Source of the DNA: Xenopus tropicalis
Lineage: Eukaryota > Chordata > Amphibia > Anura > Pipidae
Reading direction: 5' to 3'
Length of the DNA stretch: 64,000 nt
Assembly: GCF_000004195.4 (NCBI RefSeq)
Contig: NC_030684.2
Location: 105,601,929 to 105,665,928, forward strand
The translations under genes were made by a program, and so were the position numbers. Positions 34,501-46,493 of this stretch are shown here, in pieces. How positions within the stretch are numbered: the first letter of the stretch is position 1; each line of letters opens with the position of its first letter. The notes beneath the pieces were generated by a model. It was not told where the DNA came from. It was given only the letters and a program-made list of their open reading frames with translations, and searched no databases.

Positions 34501-37500
34501 AGTGATAGGAACACCTACTCTCAAAAACAACGTCCTATATGAGTAGCCAGCTCAATGGACTTCTGTTTATCAGTGCACTGGTAGTCAGTATTTTTAAATC
34601 GCAAGGACAAAGCTTGAAGTTACTTTAGTATTTCCTGTTTGCCCTGTTTAGTTTAGGAAATAACAAAAACCATAGTTTTTTTTATGATTAAAATAATAGG
34701 AAAAAGTATGTTAAGAACCAGCCTTATTCTTTGAACTCATGTCGAAAAGGGGGTATACTGCCCCTTTAAGGATTTGAATTTTCAGATAGTATTTCACATG
34801 TGGGTTACTTATTAGTATAAATTGTCTTTCTCTCTTTTTTAGGAAGCTATCACTTTCTACCAACTGCATTGAGAAAATTGCAAACCTGAATGGGCTAAGT
34901 AAGTACTTTACCCTTCATTCGGATCACAAACTGTAACATTCCACACTACATATTTTATTTATTAAGAAAATACTTACAAATGATCTATTTGTAGGCAGCA
35001 GACGATGGTTTTGTATGGGGTGGTAGATAAAAGATTTTGTGTGGTCATGGAGTATGCCATGCCAAAAATATGAAGCCACTCTCATTTAAAATCCCCTCCC
35101 AATAATACTTATCCACCATAAAGGGGTTGTTAACTTTTAGTATGATGTAGAGAGTAATATTCTGAGACAATTTGCAGTTTGTCTTCATTTTTATTTGTGT
35201 TATAATTTTCTTTTCTCCAGTTTGGAATTTCAGCAGCTATGGGGTTGCTGGGGTCCAAAGTACATTAGCAACCAGAGAGTGGTTTGACTGTGCCACCAAA
35301 ACATGAATAGTAGAGATCCTGATTAGTAATAAAAAGTAACAATAACAATACAATTGTAGCCTCACAGAGTACCGTATATACTCGAGTATAAGCCGAGTTT
35401 TTGAGCACCCAAAATGGGCTGAAAAATGCAGTCTCGGCTTATACTTGCGTATATACGGTAATGAAGATGTCATTCAAGGCATGCACCAACACCGCCCCCG
35501 TGGCCGTAAGTTTGTGCACCCCGCCCCCTTGGCTGTACGGTCTTGAGCTTGCCAAAGCCGTATACACTCAAGTATATACCGTATATACTTGAGTGTATAC
35601 GGCTTTGGCAAGCGCAAGCGCCATCTAAAATAAATAAATTGTGCAATCAATAGTACCGTATATAATATACGGTACTATTGATTGTACAATTTATTTATTT
35701 TAGATGCCGCTTGCCAAAGCAACCACCCTGTCCCTCCGTCAGCGTGAGGATGGGGGGTCGGCTGACGGGCGGGAGCGCCAAGTCTGCACATCAAGCTCCG
35801 AAGCATTGTGCACTGTTCTCAAGCGGAGCGACACAAACGCACATAGTGTGCTGCGACAGCTGCCTCTTACTGCTGGTGGGAGCTGGAAGTCGGCAGGAGT
35901 TGAAGCGCAGTTTTCCCACCCATTACTTGTAGTGCTGTGTCCGCCATTACGTGTAAAGGCCTCTGTTTTATTTCAAGGGTAGCCGTGAGCTGAGCGCAAC
36001 GTGTATAAATAAAGTTTAATTCCCAGTTCTCTATACAGGACATATATTAATTGGGGGCAATAATAAACCCTGAGAATAGGGAAATGATCTATGCAAATAG
36101 CTAATAGTGTCATTTCCCCCCTCACACAAAGTTTTGCAGAGCGCCCACCAATAACCTGCACCTTCAGCAGAAATCCATGGACAGATATATTTTTTGTCTG
36201 TGCATAATTAGTGGGAAAGTATTTCTAGGTGCTTATTATTCATTCACTTTGGATACTGTCTTGTTTTTCATTATCTCAAATAATTTTTCTGTCCTTGCTG
36301 ACCCCCCTCTTTCTAAGTTGTGCCTTTCCTAAGTTCACACATGCGAGTGTGCGCTCGCTCCCATGTGTGCCTTTCTAAGTTGGGAGCGCACACGGCAGAA
36401 ATCTAACAAGGAGTTTTAGTTGCACAGTTCTGAAGGCAAGTTGCACAGCTCTGAAGTCAATGGGAAGCAGACTGTGGTGGGCATCAGGTATTTTTTATGG
36501 CAGCTTCCTTAGTCTTCCCAAACTTGCCTGACAGCTAAAACAACTTAGCAGTAGCAGCTGCATTTCCCACCCTAGGCTTATACTCGGGTCAGTACGTGTT
36601 TCCAGTTTTCTTAGGTAAAATTAGGTACGTCGGCTTATATTCGGATCGGCTTATACTCGAGTATATACGGTAATCATTTTTGGCTGCCAGGGTCAATGAC
36701 CCCCATGTGATAGCTTGAAATCATTAGAAGAAGGAGGCAAATAATTCAAAAACTCTAAAAAAATACATAAGGAAGAGTAATTGAAAAATTGTTTAGAATT
36801 GGCCATTTTAAAACATACTAAAAGTTAACTTAAAGGTGAACCACCCATATAAAGTGTCTGATACACCAAATATATTATATACACCTCAAAAACTTTAGAT
36901 ACATTTAGAGACTATGTAAACAAAAAAAATAAGCACATTATATACTGTGAGAGACAGTAGTTACAGGCACCACAAGTACATTAGATACAGCAAGAGGTAG
37001 TCTGAACAGAAATTCAAGACAGGTTTTTTTATTGGTTGTATAATATAGAAAGCTTTTTTTTATCTGTGAGATAAAGTTTATTTTTTCATTCCAGAATGCA
37101 AGTAAAATGCTATTTTTGTAAATTACTGTATGTATTTAATTTACATTATGATACTATGAACAACCAGGCTATTAACTAATCATATATTCTGTTTCAGAAT
37201 TTCTCCGAATTCTGTCTTTGGGTAGAAACAACATAAAGAATTTAAATGGATTGGTAAGTTTTTCTCTCTTTTTGATGAAAGATTTAAAACAGCTTTGCAA
37301 ATACTCACTTCATAAATGTTAATGTGGACTAAACGTTAATTCAAAGGGCAGGTTTATGGCAATGTAGTAGCCGGGATATGATCTGCTAGGGCAGGGGTGG
37401 GCAAACTACGGCCCGCGGGCCACATCCGGCCCCTTGGCCTTTTTAATCTGGCCCACCGACGACGCCAAGTCTCATCACGCGAGACTTGGTGTCATTGGCG

Positions 37501-40500
37501 GGCCGGAATTAAAGAGACGAAGGGGGTGTAACGCTGGCCTGGCCCGGTCCAGCCCGGGGGTGAGTAAATGTGGCCCGTGAGCCAAAAAGTTTGCCCACCC
37601 CTGTGCTAGGGCATTGTATCCATATTACATATTCACAAAGTTCATATTTATAAAATGCCAAAATATTTTGCAGTACTTTAACCTAAGTGCATGCATAGTA
37701 TGCCACACACAGGCAGCACAGGGCAGACATAGTATGCCACACACAGGCAGGGTAGAGCAGGCACAGGCTAAGTAGGGCAGCCATGGGTGACTGTAATTCT
37801 AGACAAACTTGATTACAACTTTCTGCATGACCTTCAGATCTTTACTAAGAATAGGGATAAGAAATGTAAATAAAAGGTACCTTTGTGTAGTATAGCCATT
37901 TTTACAACATTAAAGCAGCCCAACTGAGAAATTCTGAATTTACACCACTTCTGGAAAAGATCAGTACCACAATGAGGAATAATGGTTTGTTGAGAAAGAG
38001 GTGATATAAGGAGTAATCTGCACTCCTAGGGGCCCATTTACTTACTCACGAACGGGCCGAATGCGTCCGATTGCGTTTTTTTCATAATGATCGGTATTTT
38101 GCGATTTTTTTCGGAAAATTATCGCGACTTTTTCGTTACCAATACGATTTTTGCGGAAAAACACGAGTTTTTCGTAGCCATTCTGAAAGTTGCGATTTTT
38201 TCGTAGCGTTAAAACTTGCGCAAAAAGTTGCGATTTTTTCGTAGTGTTAAAACTTGCGCAAAACGTCGCGCCTTTTAAGTTTTAACGCTACGAAAAAAGC
38301 GCAACTTTTCGCGCAAGTTTTAATGCTACGAAAAAATCGCAACTTTCGGAATGGCTACGAAAAACTCGCGTTTTTTCGCGCAAATCGTATTGGTAACGAA
38401 AAAGTCGCGATAATTTCCGAAAAGTCGTAAAGGCGCCGAAAAAATCACAAAAAATACGAAAAAGTCGCAAAATGTTCGTTTTCCAATCGGAATTTTTCCA
38501 ATTCGGATTCGAATTCGTGGGTTAGTAAATCAGCCCCCTAGTGTATGTATGTTTGTAACTTTATTTGTAAAGAAGTACAAGAATACGCAGCCCTGTACAA
38601 ACTTACAATGTACAAAAGTACACACAGGGAGGACACGTATTATAAAATCCATTCATATTTCTATTTATACATATTCATCATACAAATAAGTAGAAATACA
38701 CAGATTAAGTGCCATGTGGTATGAGACACAGTAGGAAGGAGGTCCCTGCCCTGCCCCTGCTTACAATCAATCGAAGTATTATATTAGACTGCTGCAAGTA
38801 TAAATTCATTTAAACAAATTAGTTTAACAGTGCAAACGTTCCTGTTTAAAAAATCAAAAGTTGAGAGACTTTAGTTATCTGGCCATGTTGAACATAAATA
38901 CATATTGCCCAGTTATGAGAGGAAGAAACTAAAGACACTTGGTATTAGTTCCTTTGACTTTAAGTTTTATTTTACTTTTAGATATTTTTTTTTATAAATA
39001 ATAGATATAAATGAAACCTCTCTTTTTGACCACAGGAAGCTGTTGGAGAAACCTTAGAAGAATTGTGGATCTCATACAATTTGATAGAGAAGTTGAAAGG
39101 AATTCATGTAATGAAAAAGCTCAAAGTACTCTATATGTCCAACAATTTAGTGAAAGATTGGGGTAAGCAACTACTCTGTTTAATTAGATTCACACACACA
39201 TTAGATAATAATTCAATTGGTGCTGACCTGTAATGACTTTGCTGCATTGGAATTCTGACATAAAAAATAAAAAAGGTGTTTGGCTTAGAGTATTGTCAGA
39301 TTGGGTGCGCAACCAAGCTGGGGCTGCTAGTACACGTGGCTTGGATGCAGGGCCAAGCTCAGCTCTGGGTAAAAGAAGCCATTACTGTATAAGTGAAGTC
39401 AACATTAATCAAATAACAGTTGTCCAACTTTTCATTGAGTCAAACAACAGACTTGCCAGTAGGGCTCTTTCAGGCAATTTAAGTTCTATGTTGTCATGTA
39501 GCCCAAAAATGTATAGTCTTACATTGCAGTTAGCTGACAGTTGTAGTTTGTGCCAGCACTTGTCAAGCAACTTTTGCATGAATAACCTATGGATGCTTTT
39601 TCAGGAAACTATTGCCTGACAAACTGGTACTATTGCCTGCCGGCTATGGTAGTTTAATTGTAGGGAGACTATTTCCAGTGTTTAACGCCACATTTTTTTT
39701 AAATTTGAAGCTTAAAGAAGAGACTAAAGAAAATGGCTAGTAGCACTTCTGTAGTCTAGAATTAGTGGTTTTTATTATGAGAAAGGTTTGGGGAAATGCA
39801 AATACCTATAGTGCGGTGCATTCTACAAAACTATGCTATTTCATTAAAGTCTGTTGAATAAATATAATTCCTCCATTGCAAAAAAAAAAACCAATTATCA
39901 GAATAATTAATCTCTTAAAATACATAAGAGGAATTAATGATTCAGAGAGGTGTTAGAGCTCAGCACTGCTTTTAGGCATTAACACAACAGACCAGAACGG
40001 TGTTTAACTGTTTAAAGCAGTCAATCATTGTAACAAATGACACTTTTATCTACTTTGATAAATGTGTCAATTACTCATGACTGTTAGGAAAGTGTTAATA
40101 ATTCAGCAATCCAAACCCTTCTGTTTGATATTTGATAAATCATAAATCAGTTCCATATTTTTGTAAAAATATTTTGAAAGTAAGCTAAACTCTGAATGTG
40201 AGCACTTTTTTTTGACTACCCCTAATAGCCAATCTTAGCCCTTATTTGGCACCTCCATGAACTTTTATGCTTGTGTTGCTCTCCAAGTCTTTTTACATTT
40301 GACTGTGGCTCACGAGTTGGGGACCCCTGCTATAGCAGATCATTGGCATATTAAGCAGTTTTGGGCAGCAGAACTGCAGGATTTAGATATACGGTGCCAG
40401 AAGCTTTATCAGACATGTCTTCTCACAGCGCCATCTTGGTCACCGCCAGATTAAAATATTCTTATGTTGATGCTTTAGTTATAGGGTGAAGAGAAGCTTT

Positions 40501-41074
40501 GTTTTATATTGTAAGATTGAAACTATTCATGTTGCTGACTATTTCAGCTGAGTTTTCTAAGCTTGGAGAGCTGCCATTACTAGAAGATATGGTATTTGTG
40601 GGAAACCCTCTAGAAGAAAGGCATACGGCTGAGGGTAACTGGCTGGAGGAGGCAGTTAAACGTCTCCCAAAACTAAAGAAATTGGACGGTGAGTGCCATA
40701 TCACAAATATGATATGTAGCTGTGACTCTGCATGAAACTAGATATATTGTAGAGCTGTTCCAACTGATTTATACAACAGTCTGCTAGTTCTGGGGATGGT
40801 TTGTCCAACCTTTATTGCATGTCAAGATCAGTGTCTTATTTTGGGATTAAACCTTTGGTGCTGTTCTAGATGGGGTGGCGGGTGAATCATAAAGAAGAGA
40901 GACTCAGTACTTCTATTTGTCATTCCAGTTGAAGAAAGTCTTATTTTATTCCCTTTGAATCAGTATTATTAGCATGCATTTACATTTTCTATGACCCAAT
41001 ATTTAGTTGTGCTTTGGTTTCTTCCAGGCAATCCTGTCATTAAGCAAGAGGAAGAAGAAGGAGACGAGTCCTAG
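31562..41074 (+). CDS. dnal1: DNAL1, dynein axonemal light chain 1 (LC1)
   Basis: Eight coding exons: 31562-31564 (the ATG alone), 32019-32057, 34030-34139, 34843-34898, 37198-37253, 39036-39162, 40548-40688 and 41028-41074 (TAG at 41072-41074). The total is 579 nt, or 192 residues (human 190), and every junction is GT-AG with consistent phase. The N-terminus [14 protein letters not shown] matches human except at the end. LRR units follow: [53 protein letters not shown], and [14 protein letters not shown], with [13 protein letters not shown] and an acidic C-terminus. DNAL1 binds the outer-arm dynein gamma heavy chain motor domain in motile cilia and flagella. Human mutations cause primary ciliary dyskinesia. 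It is tail to tail with MIDEAS. Introns are rich in MITEs. Confidence 0.97.
32058..34029. other. DNAL1 intron 2
   Basis: It contains the 205-bp palindrome 32232-32436 with its flanking duplication to about 32645. The remaining 32650-34029 shows no recognised feature apart from loose inverted segments around 33170-33370. No gene is seen. Confidence 0.5.
32232..32436. repeat. Near-perfect palindrome, arms about 88-90 bp
   Basis: GTATCTAGTAGAATTAAGTC starts the left arm and its reverse complement ends the right arm at 32436. The pairing continues through CTGAGTTTTTTCTTGAAAACG and GAGTGGTGAAACG segments to a short centre near 32325-32345. Part of the right arm plus its flank is repeated directly at 32520-32635. 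Confidence 0.9.
35370..36672. mobile_element. ACCGTATATACTCGAGTATA-ended TA-flanked element
   Basis: The inverted ends are TACCGTATATACTCGAGTAT and ATACTCGAGTATATACGGTA. The TA at both borders fits a TA target as in Tc1/mariner-type elements. The first 91 bp also end in TATACTTGCGTATATACGGTA (35461), so a mini-copy lies at the left. Inside is the palindrome at 35599-35722. No transposase is seen. Confidence 0.75.
35599..35722. repeat. Perfect-type palindrome inside the 35370-36672 element
   Basis: AAATAAATAAATTGTGCAAT with CAATAGTACCGTATAT pairs with ATATACGGTACTATTGATTG plus TACAATTTATTTATTTTAGA. The outer GGCTTTGGCAAGCG and CGCTTGCCAAAGC also pair. Confidence 0.85.
37392..37603. mobile_element. 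hAT-like MITE with perfect 8-bp target duplication
   Basis: The ends CAGGGGTGGGCAAACT and GTTTGCCCACCCCTG are inverted. TGCTAGGG occurs at 37384-37391 and again at 37604-37611. The interior is CpG-rich with GGCCCGCGGGCC and a small hairpin CCAAGTCTCATCACGCGAGACTTGG. It lies in DNAL1 intron 37254-39035. Confidence 0.93.
38027..38540. mobile_element. AGGGGCAGATTTACTAA-ended MITE, long palindromic copy
   Basis: The ends TAGGGGCCCATTTACTTAC and TTAGTAAATCAGCCCCCTA are inverted. The interior consists of repeated TTTTTCG/CGAAAAA blocks that pair across the centre (about 38270-38290), giving a near-complete palindrome of over 500 bp. Confidence 0.8.
40216..40335 (+). mobile_element. 3' fragment of hAT-like element
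   Basis: CTAATAGCCAATCTTAGCCC, CATTTGACTGTGGCTCACGA and the end GTTGGGGACCCCTG match the right part of 5321-5607. The 5' part is absent. Confidence 0.8.
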
Positions 41075-42030
41075 CCCTTCTACCTGAAGTTTTACTTTTA
41101 AATTATTTAAATGGCTTCTGCCTTTTAGATGTATGAGTTTCTATCCAGCATAATTATCAGATAAAGTATTTTACTGTTAACTTATGTTATTTTATGCCAA
41201 GCACATATTTATATTGCACCTTTTGTTACAGTGTGCTACATCATGGTTTGTTGCTGTGCTTACCTAGTGGTATGTTGCAGTGGGCTGTTCCACTAATCAT
41301 CCTTGCAGTTCTGAACCCAAGGCAATGGAAATGATTTCTGAAAACAATAGACCAAGGCCTGTTTTGTTTTAATTTAGAATTTGTTCCCACACCTTTGGGT
41401 ACAGAGCAGCAGGACTGACAAGTTTCACTTACTACTACAGATTACCTTAAATTCAGGGAAAGTATTGCTTTTTCACATTTAAAAGGGTCACTTTACCTTC
41501 ACTAAGCTAACTGGTGTTTATGGTATGTTTTTTAAATCTGAATTTGTCTCTTCTTCTGCACTAACAATGACCCCCCTCATCCTAAACCTCCCCAAACTCA
41601 CCATCCGTTCCTGACACGGCCAGTATTGAAGCTGTGCCTCTGAATGAATTAGGTTGGCAAGGGGGCTGTAGGGAGCACAAGAGAAGAGTAGCACCAGGTC
41701 GCTAAATGTAGGCTTTGTCACACCTGCTAAATCTACGAGTGTCACTGTCCCTAGAAGTCATGTTTATAGTAGAGCAGGTGCCCACTGTACAAATGACAGA
41801 GGATGCATATTTAGCAGTAGAACGGTTCAAAGCAACGAATATCTGGAAAGTACATCCCTATGTGCTGCAGTACCTCTAATTAATTGGTTGACTTCAAGCT
41901 TCTATATTTTAGCAACTGTAAATATATTGTGTTACAGCCTATCATTTATCTCATCTTTCCAAAGGCGCATGTAGCTAAAACTTCTAAATGTTTTTTTTGT
42001 TTTTTAATAAAGGCAATGAAATGATTGAAC
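41075..42030 (+). other. dnal1: DNAL1 3' UTR (probable)
   Basis: Sequence after the TAG at 41074 runs without a strong poly(A) signal to AATAAA at 42006-42011 (TTTTTAATAAAGGC). A weaker GATAAA-type hexamer near 41161 could be used earlier. The end is inferred. Confidence 0.3.
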
Positions 42031-44059
42031 ATTGTCTTGTCCAACTGACAGTTAATCCACAACAATCTAAATATGCACTGCTGCCAAGAAGAACATTTGG
42101 CATATTTCCTGCCAGTGTGTCCAAACGCACACGTGCGGCAGCTTGCTTTTTTTTTTAAAAAAAACGTATTCATTCACCTGCACTGACTGACATGTGGATT
42201 CTATTAAAGCAGCTAACAAGATGCACGTCTGGGTTAGGGAGCTTCAAAGAATACAGGGTGAAGCCATGATCCAAAGGCAATATCATAGGCATGTTTGCTT
42301 TCATAGTTTAAATTTAAGCATACTTACAAAACACTTTTTAAAAGGGTAGTTGATCTTTAATTTAACTTTTAGTATATTATATAACAGGGATCCACAACTT
42401 TTTTTACTTGTGAGCCACACAAGCATAAAAAAGTTCTTTGGGAATGCCAAATAAGCACTGTGATTGGCTATTTGGTAGTCCCATGTGACTGCTGGCCTGC
42501 AGGAGGCTCTGTTTGGAGTAAACATGTGTCTCTGCGCTTCCAAAACTTGTCTCCAAGCCAGAAATGTAAAAATGGCCACCTACTTTGAGGTAGATGCTAA
42601 TGTAATTTTAATGATTCACGCAGTGGCACAATATGAAGTTACCTGACAATGGTCGGTCACGTTGAATGAGTAAATGTGGCCAAGGAAGGGGGACTAGCAT
42701 ACAGCAAACCCTGCAGCCCTGGGGTCTGGTGCATAGTAGTTACACACCTGGATTCACACACCTGGATTCACACTCACACAGGAGATTGCCATCATAGGCC
42801 ATTTGGCACTGTGCATATTCAGCCGATGAGAAGATGTGCTTAGGGATTCTGACAAATGATCAAGAAAATTAAGCTTATCTGTCACAGAAGCTGAGGCTAC
42901 AGGGCTGATTAGTAAGTTCTGATGCAAAGTGCACTGGTTTCTAAGCTGCTACATAATGTGAATCTGAATTAATTACTAATCAGCCTTATATAGTGACATT
43001 TATACTCTATATATACAGTATATTGTGAGTCAGTCCCTAAGATCAGTAAGTGACAGCAGCACAGAGCATATGCAGTGAGTCAGCAGAAAAGAAGATAGGG
43101 AGCTACTGGGGAATCTTTGGGGGCACAAATCTGTCCCGCTAAAGGGCTGTGGGTGCCTTGGGCTGGTACAGGAGCCCAAAACATAATGTACAGCATTTCT
43201 GCCCCAGTTTTCTAATGAAAACTCCAAAATGGCACAGGTTACTTGCTTGCACTATAGAAATAATGATGAGATTCTTTTGAAGGAGGAGCAGTGTTGTTCT
43301 CCTGTAGCCGTCAGGCAGCCGAATAGTCTTATTACCCCTCTGTCAAATCCATCAGCTGTCAAGCAGCTGATGGAAATTATCTGGTGTGCAATCAATTTGC
43401 ACCATGCCAACTGGGCATGATTCAGATGATTCATTACAATACATAGGTATATTGGTGTGTATTCTTACCATAAATGTTCGGTGCTTCAGTAGTGACACCA
43501 GAAAGCTGAAAAACTGATTGTTCACCAATCTCTTTATATCTCCCATATTCAATTTCTGCTCACATCCGTCACCATTAAAATGCTCAAAAGAATACCAATA
43601 GTCACAGACTGCAGCCTGCCTGCTGCCCAGCTTTCCCTTCACTCCATATCTGCCCCAAAGCTTGATTCTGTTTCTTCCAAGTGTACCTTTTTGTTATCAT
43701 AGGGGAAGCAACACTCCTGTAGAATGAAAGTGGCGGTGTCACATGGGGCCCAATGATGGCACAAAAGGAGCTAATGATATTATCTGCTGACACAGGCCCA
43801 TTGCCCTGGTTGTGATCGAAACCAACACCTGGAGACTTACATGGGATAATACTTGCTGGTGAGAAAAAAAGGGAGTGATAGGAACCCTAAGCCGAAGTTC
43901 AAACTACAAACTTATAAATACACACGTTTGTCACATTTGTGCAGTCCATCCACAGGATCCTTCTGTGGTTGAATAAAAGGCTGAGTTGTTTATTGTATGC
44001 TTTCTATTACAAATTATTATGCATCCTGTTCATTGCAACAACGACTCAGAAATTGTGAT
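42031..44059. other. Intergenic DNAL1-MIDEAS (tail to tail)
   Basis: A fragment of the CACCTTTAAGTTAA family lies near 42345-42384, followed by a reverse-oriented hAT-like copy from 42385 (CAGGGATCCACAAC) to about 42560. A repeat at 43083-43205 is shared with the LRRC57 intron. A small hairpin lies at about 43340-43375 (ATCAGCTGTCAAGCAGCTGAT). No gene is seen. Confidence 0.55.
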
Positions 44060-45267
44060 AATTACAGACTTTTTTTTTTATTGTGGCCATAAAAAAATAA
44101 TTCAAAATATAACAAAATGTATTTAAGCAGCACACAGTATACAGATGTGGACTCCAACATTCTGCAGCACCCGCCCTCATTTCTGATTGGGTTTGGTTGC
44201 AACTCCCAAGCGCATATGAGCTGTTCAGTAATGGAAAGGACTGCTGCGAGTTGAAGCCTCCAAGTGATTATTATGGTATATATACTGAATCCCTTCTGTA
44301 TTGCTTGTCAAAGCTACCAATTATAACTGAAAAGTGTTAGAATACTGTTGATTTTTGAACATCTGCTGTCGCAGTTCCTAACAATGCAATTTTCAGCGGA
44401 CTGTGACGCAGATCAAGAACGTAAGGCAGTTATCGATTACCAGTTATCAATAGCCACCGGCTTCCAGAGGTCACACCAACACATTGCACTGCAATGGTTA
44501 GAAAGCCCTGGAGCCTCTGGTGGTGAAGAAGACAGGGAGTTTGGTCACTCAGACCAAACCCTTTTCTCACAGATTGTCTCCCAAGAATAATATAAAAAAA
44601 AAAAAAATTTATATATTTATATATATAATTCTTTATACAAAACATAAAATAGATATTGTATATACAATTTCATAGTCTCTATTTATGACCACTGCAGTTG
44701 CATTTACAGAAGAGGAAAACCAAAACAAAGCTTGTTTGCCATCGGCCACGCTGTGCAAATAGCAGCAGTGCCATAGGGGAAAGGTGGGACATAATGCCAG
44801 CTTGGTGGGTTTGTGTCTAAATGACAACACATAACTGGAGTTTTGGTTAAGAAAAAGACCTGCGATCAAGTACAAAACAGTAAATTGTGTTTTTTAGTGA
44901 AAGCTCTTGTACAAGAAAGCCTCAGTGAACAGAAACAACATGCCCAAAAACCGAAACGGGAGTTGCTGGGTTTTGTTCAAGGTGTGGCAAACTATACAGG
45001 CATAGACTAAAAAAAAACCAGTACTCTACACTCCAAAATACACAGTGGGTCTTATGAGTGTTCCCTTAATAAATACTTGTGCATAAAAAAAGTCCCAGGC
45101 TTTCTTACACATGGCTGGATGTTTGATCTGTGCAGACACAGTAGCTCATTGTGCTGAGCCAACGCCAAGGCTCTGCTGCTGCTGCTTTAAAGATTATGGG
45201 AAATAATGAAGAAGAGTAGAAAGAGGATCCAGCCTCTGGGGGAGCACCTGCTCACATCCACAACTCC
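44060..45267 (-). other. mideas: MIDEAS 3' UTR (probable)
   Basis: Downstream of the TAA there is about 1.2 kb of repeat-poor, unstructured sequence on the minus strand. It ends at an AATAAA (plus-strand TTTATT at 44077-44082), which is the first strong minus-strand poly(A) signal I noticed. The end point is inferred and no cleavage evidence is available. Confidence 0.35.
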
Positions 45268-46493
45268 TTAGATTTCTCCATCATCCGAACTGTCACAGCT
45301 CTCGCTGCTGCTACTGTCACTGCTACTGCTCTCGCTCTCACTGCTCTCTTTATACCGTGCTCTTGCTTGCAGGGCAGCCTGGGCGGCAGCTGCCGCCGCT
45401 GCTGCTGCCGCCGCCGCCGCCTCGTTTTGCCTCTGTGCTGCAGCTTTTTTCTCTTGCTCCGCATGGCTCTTCATATGGGCACTGCGGCTTTTCACTTTGA
45501 AGAATACCCTGTTAAGACCAGAAAAATGATCCATGGTAAAAAGCACATTTCAGAGAATCAGTAACAAAAAAGGAGAAAAAAAGCAATGTCTGCACGCTAT
45601 GTTTTTTGTAGAAACAGAAAAGGAATTGTGAAGCAAATGTGTAATTTTTAAAGGGGAAAAAAATGACATTAAATGCTGGGGTTAGGGACAGTGGGGGTGT
45701 TTTTAAATAACCAAATAGCAGATAAATGACTTGGCTTGTTTGGGTTCAACTATTAAGTTGCCATTCTCACACTCTGCACTGAAGGCCACAGCCAGGTCAC
45801 CGGCCTTCCTCTGACAGCAATCTTATAAATATCTTCTACATGTATCATTTATAACTATCACTTCATAATACACCATTTCCGGTATATCATATCCTTACAA
45901 ATGGTGATATCATTAGTGATGCCATCATTTATAATCAGTGTTCAGTGGTGCAATTTTAATCACGACTTACTCAAACTTGTATGATAACAAATGATATATC
46001 CCCTGTTGTAAAATATGAGGATATTAGAAGTAACCTTGAAGTTCCATGACCTGCAAAAAAAGTACTCTGCCTTCAGCCTATTGCTTTTATTCCCTCTGTG
46101 ACCTATAATATCTTTATATTTGACTATAGGGGGTCCATCATTTATTTAAAGCAAATTAAAAAATGTGTTTCTGCTTGGCAATGAGTGGTACTAATCACTA
46201 GGCCACGTCTTGGTGATCTTAGATTTTGTCATCAACATGTACTCACTATATTTTGAAACTCTGTTTTTGTCCCCAAATAAATACAAAATACAGTATTAAT
46301 CACTTTATTCTCACCTGCCACATTTTTTGCAAGGGAAAGTGCCTTCCTGCTCCGGGGGCTTGTTTTGGACCTCCGGTTTTTTGGTGCATTCTGGTGAAAA
46401 CTTATTTCTTGGTCGCCTTCCTCTTGCTTTGGAAGAGTGATCTGCCACCCTTGTGTTTGACTCCTGGTTTCTCAGGATTAGAGTATCGTTTAC
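45268..46493 (-). CDS. mideas: MIDEAS C-terminal zinc finger and tail exons (46493-46315 and 45508-45268)
   Basis: The intron cuts the C2H2 finger just after the second cysteine. CKKCG is in one exon and [16 protein letters not shown] in the next, giving Cx2Cx12Hx3H. After it come a polyalanine tract of 13 residues interrupted by Gln (DNA about 45377-45424, GCN codons) and a Ser/Asp/Glu-rich acidic end terminating in DDGEI and TAA. The finger is nearly identical to the human one. Confidence 0.94.

Larger units (their letters stand above)
35117..36850. repeat. CACCTTTAAGTTAA-family copy split by a 1.3-kb insertion
   Basis: The left part (35117-35369) ends CCTCACAGAG, and the right part (36673-36850) resumes ATCATTTTTGGCTGCC. 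An uninterrupted relative at 28560-28600 reads TTCACAGAGCAATTGTCTTT before TTTGGCT. The host repeat is therefore older than the insert. It lies in DNAL1 intron 34899-37197. Confidence 0.8.

Noticed and set aside
45367..45564. Cys/Arg-rich plus-strand open frame
   Set aside because: It is the antisense of the MIDEAS polyalanine and serine codons.
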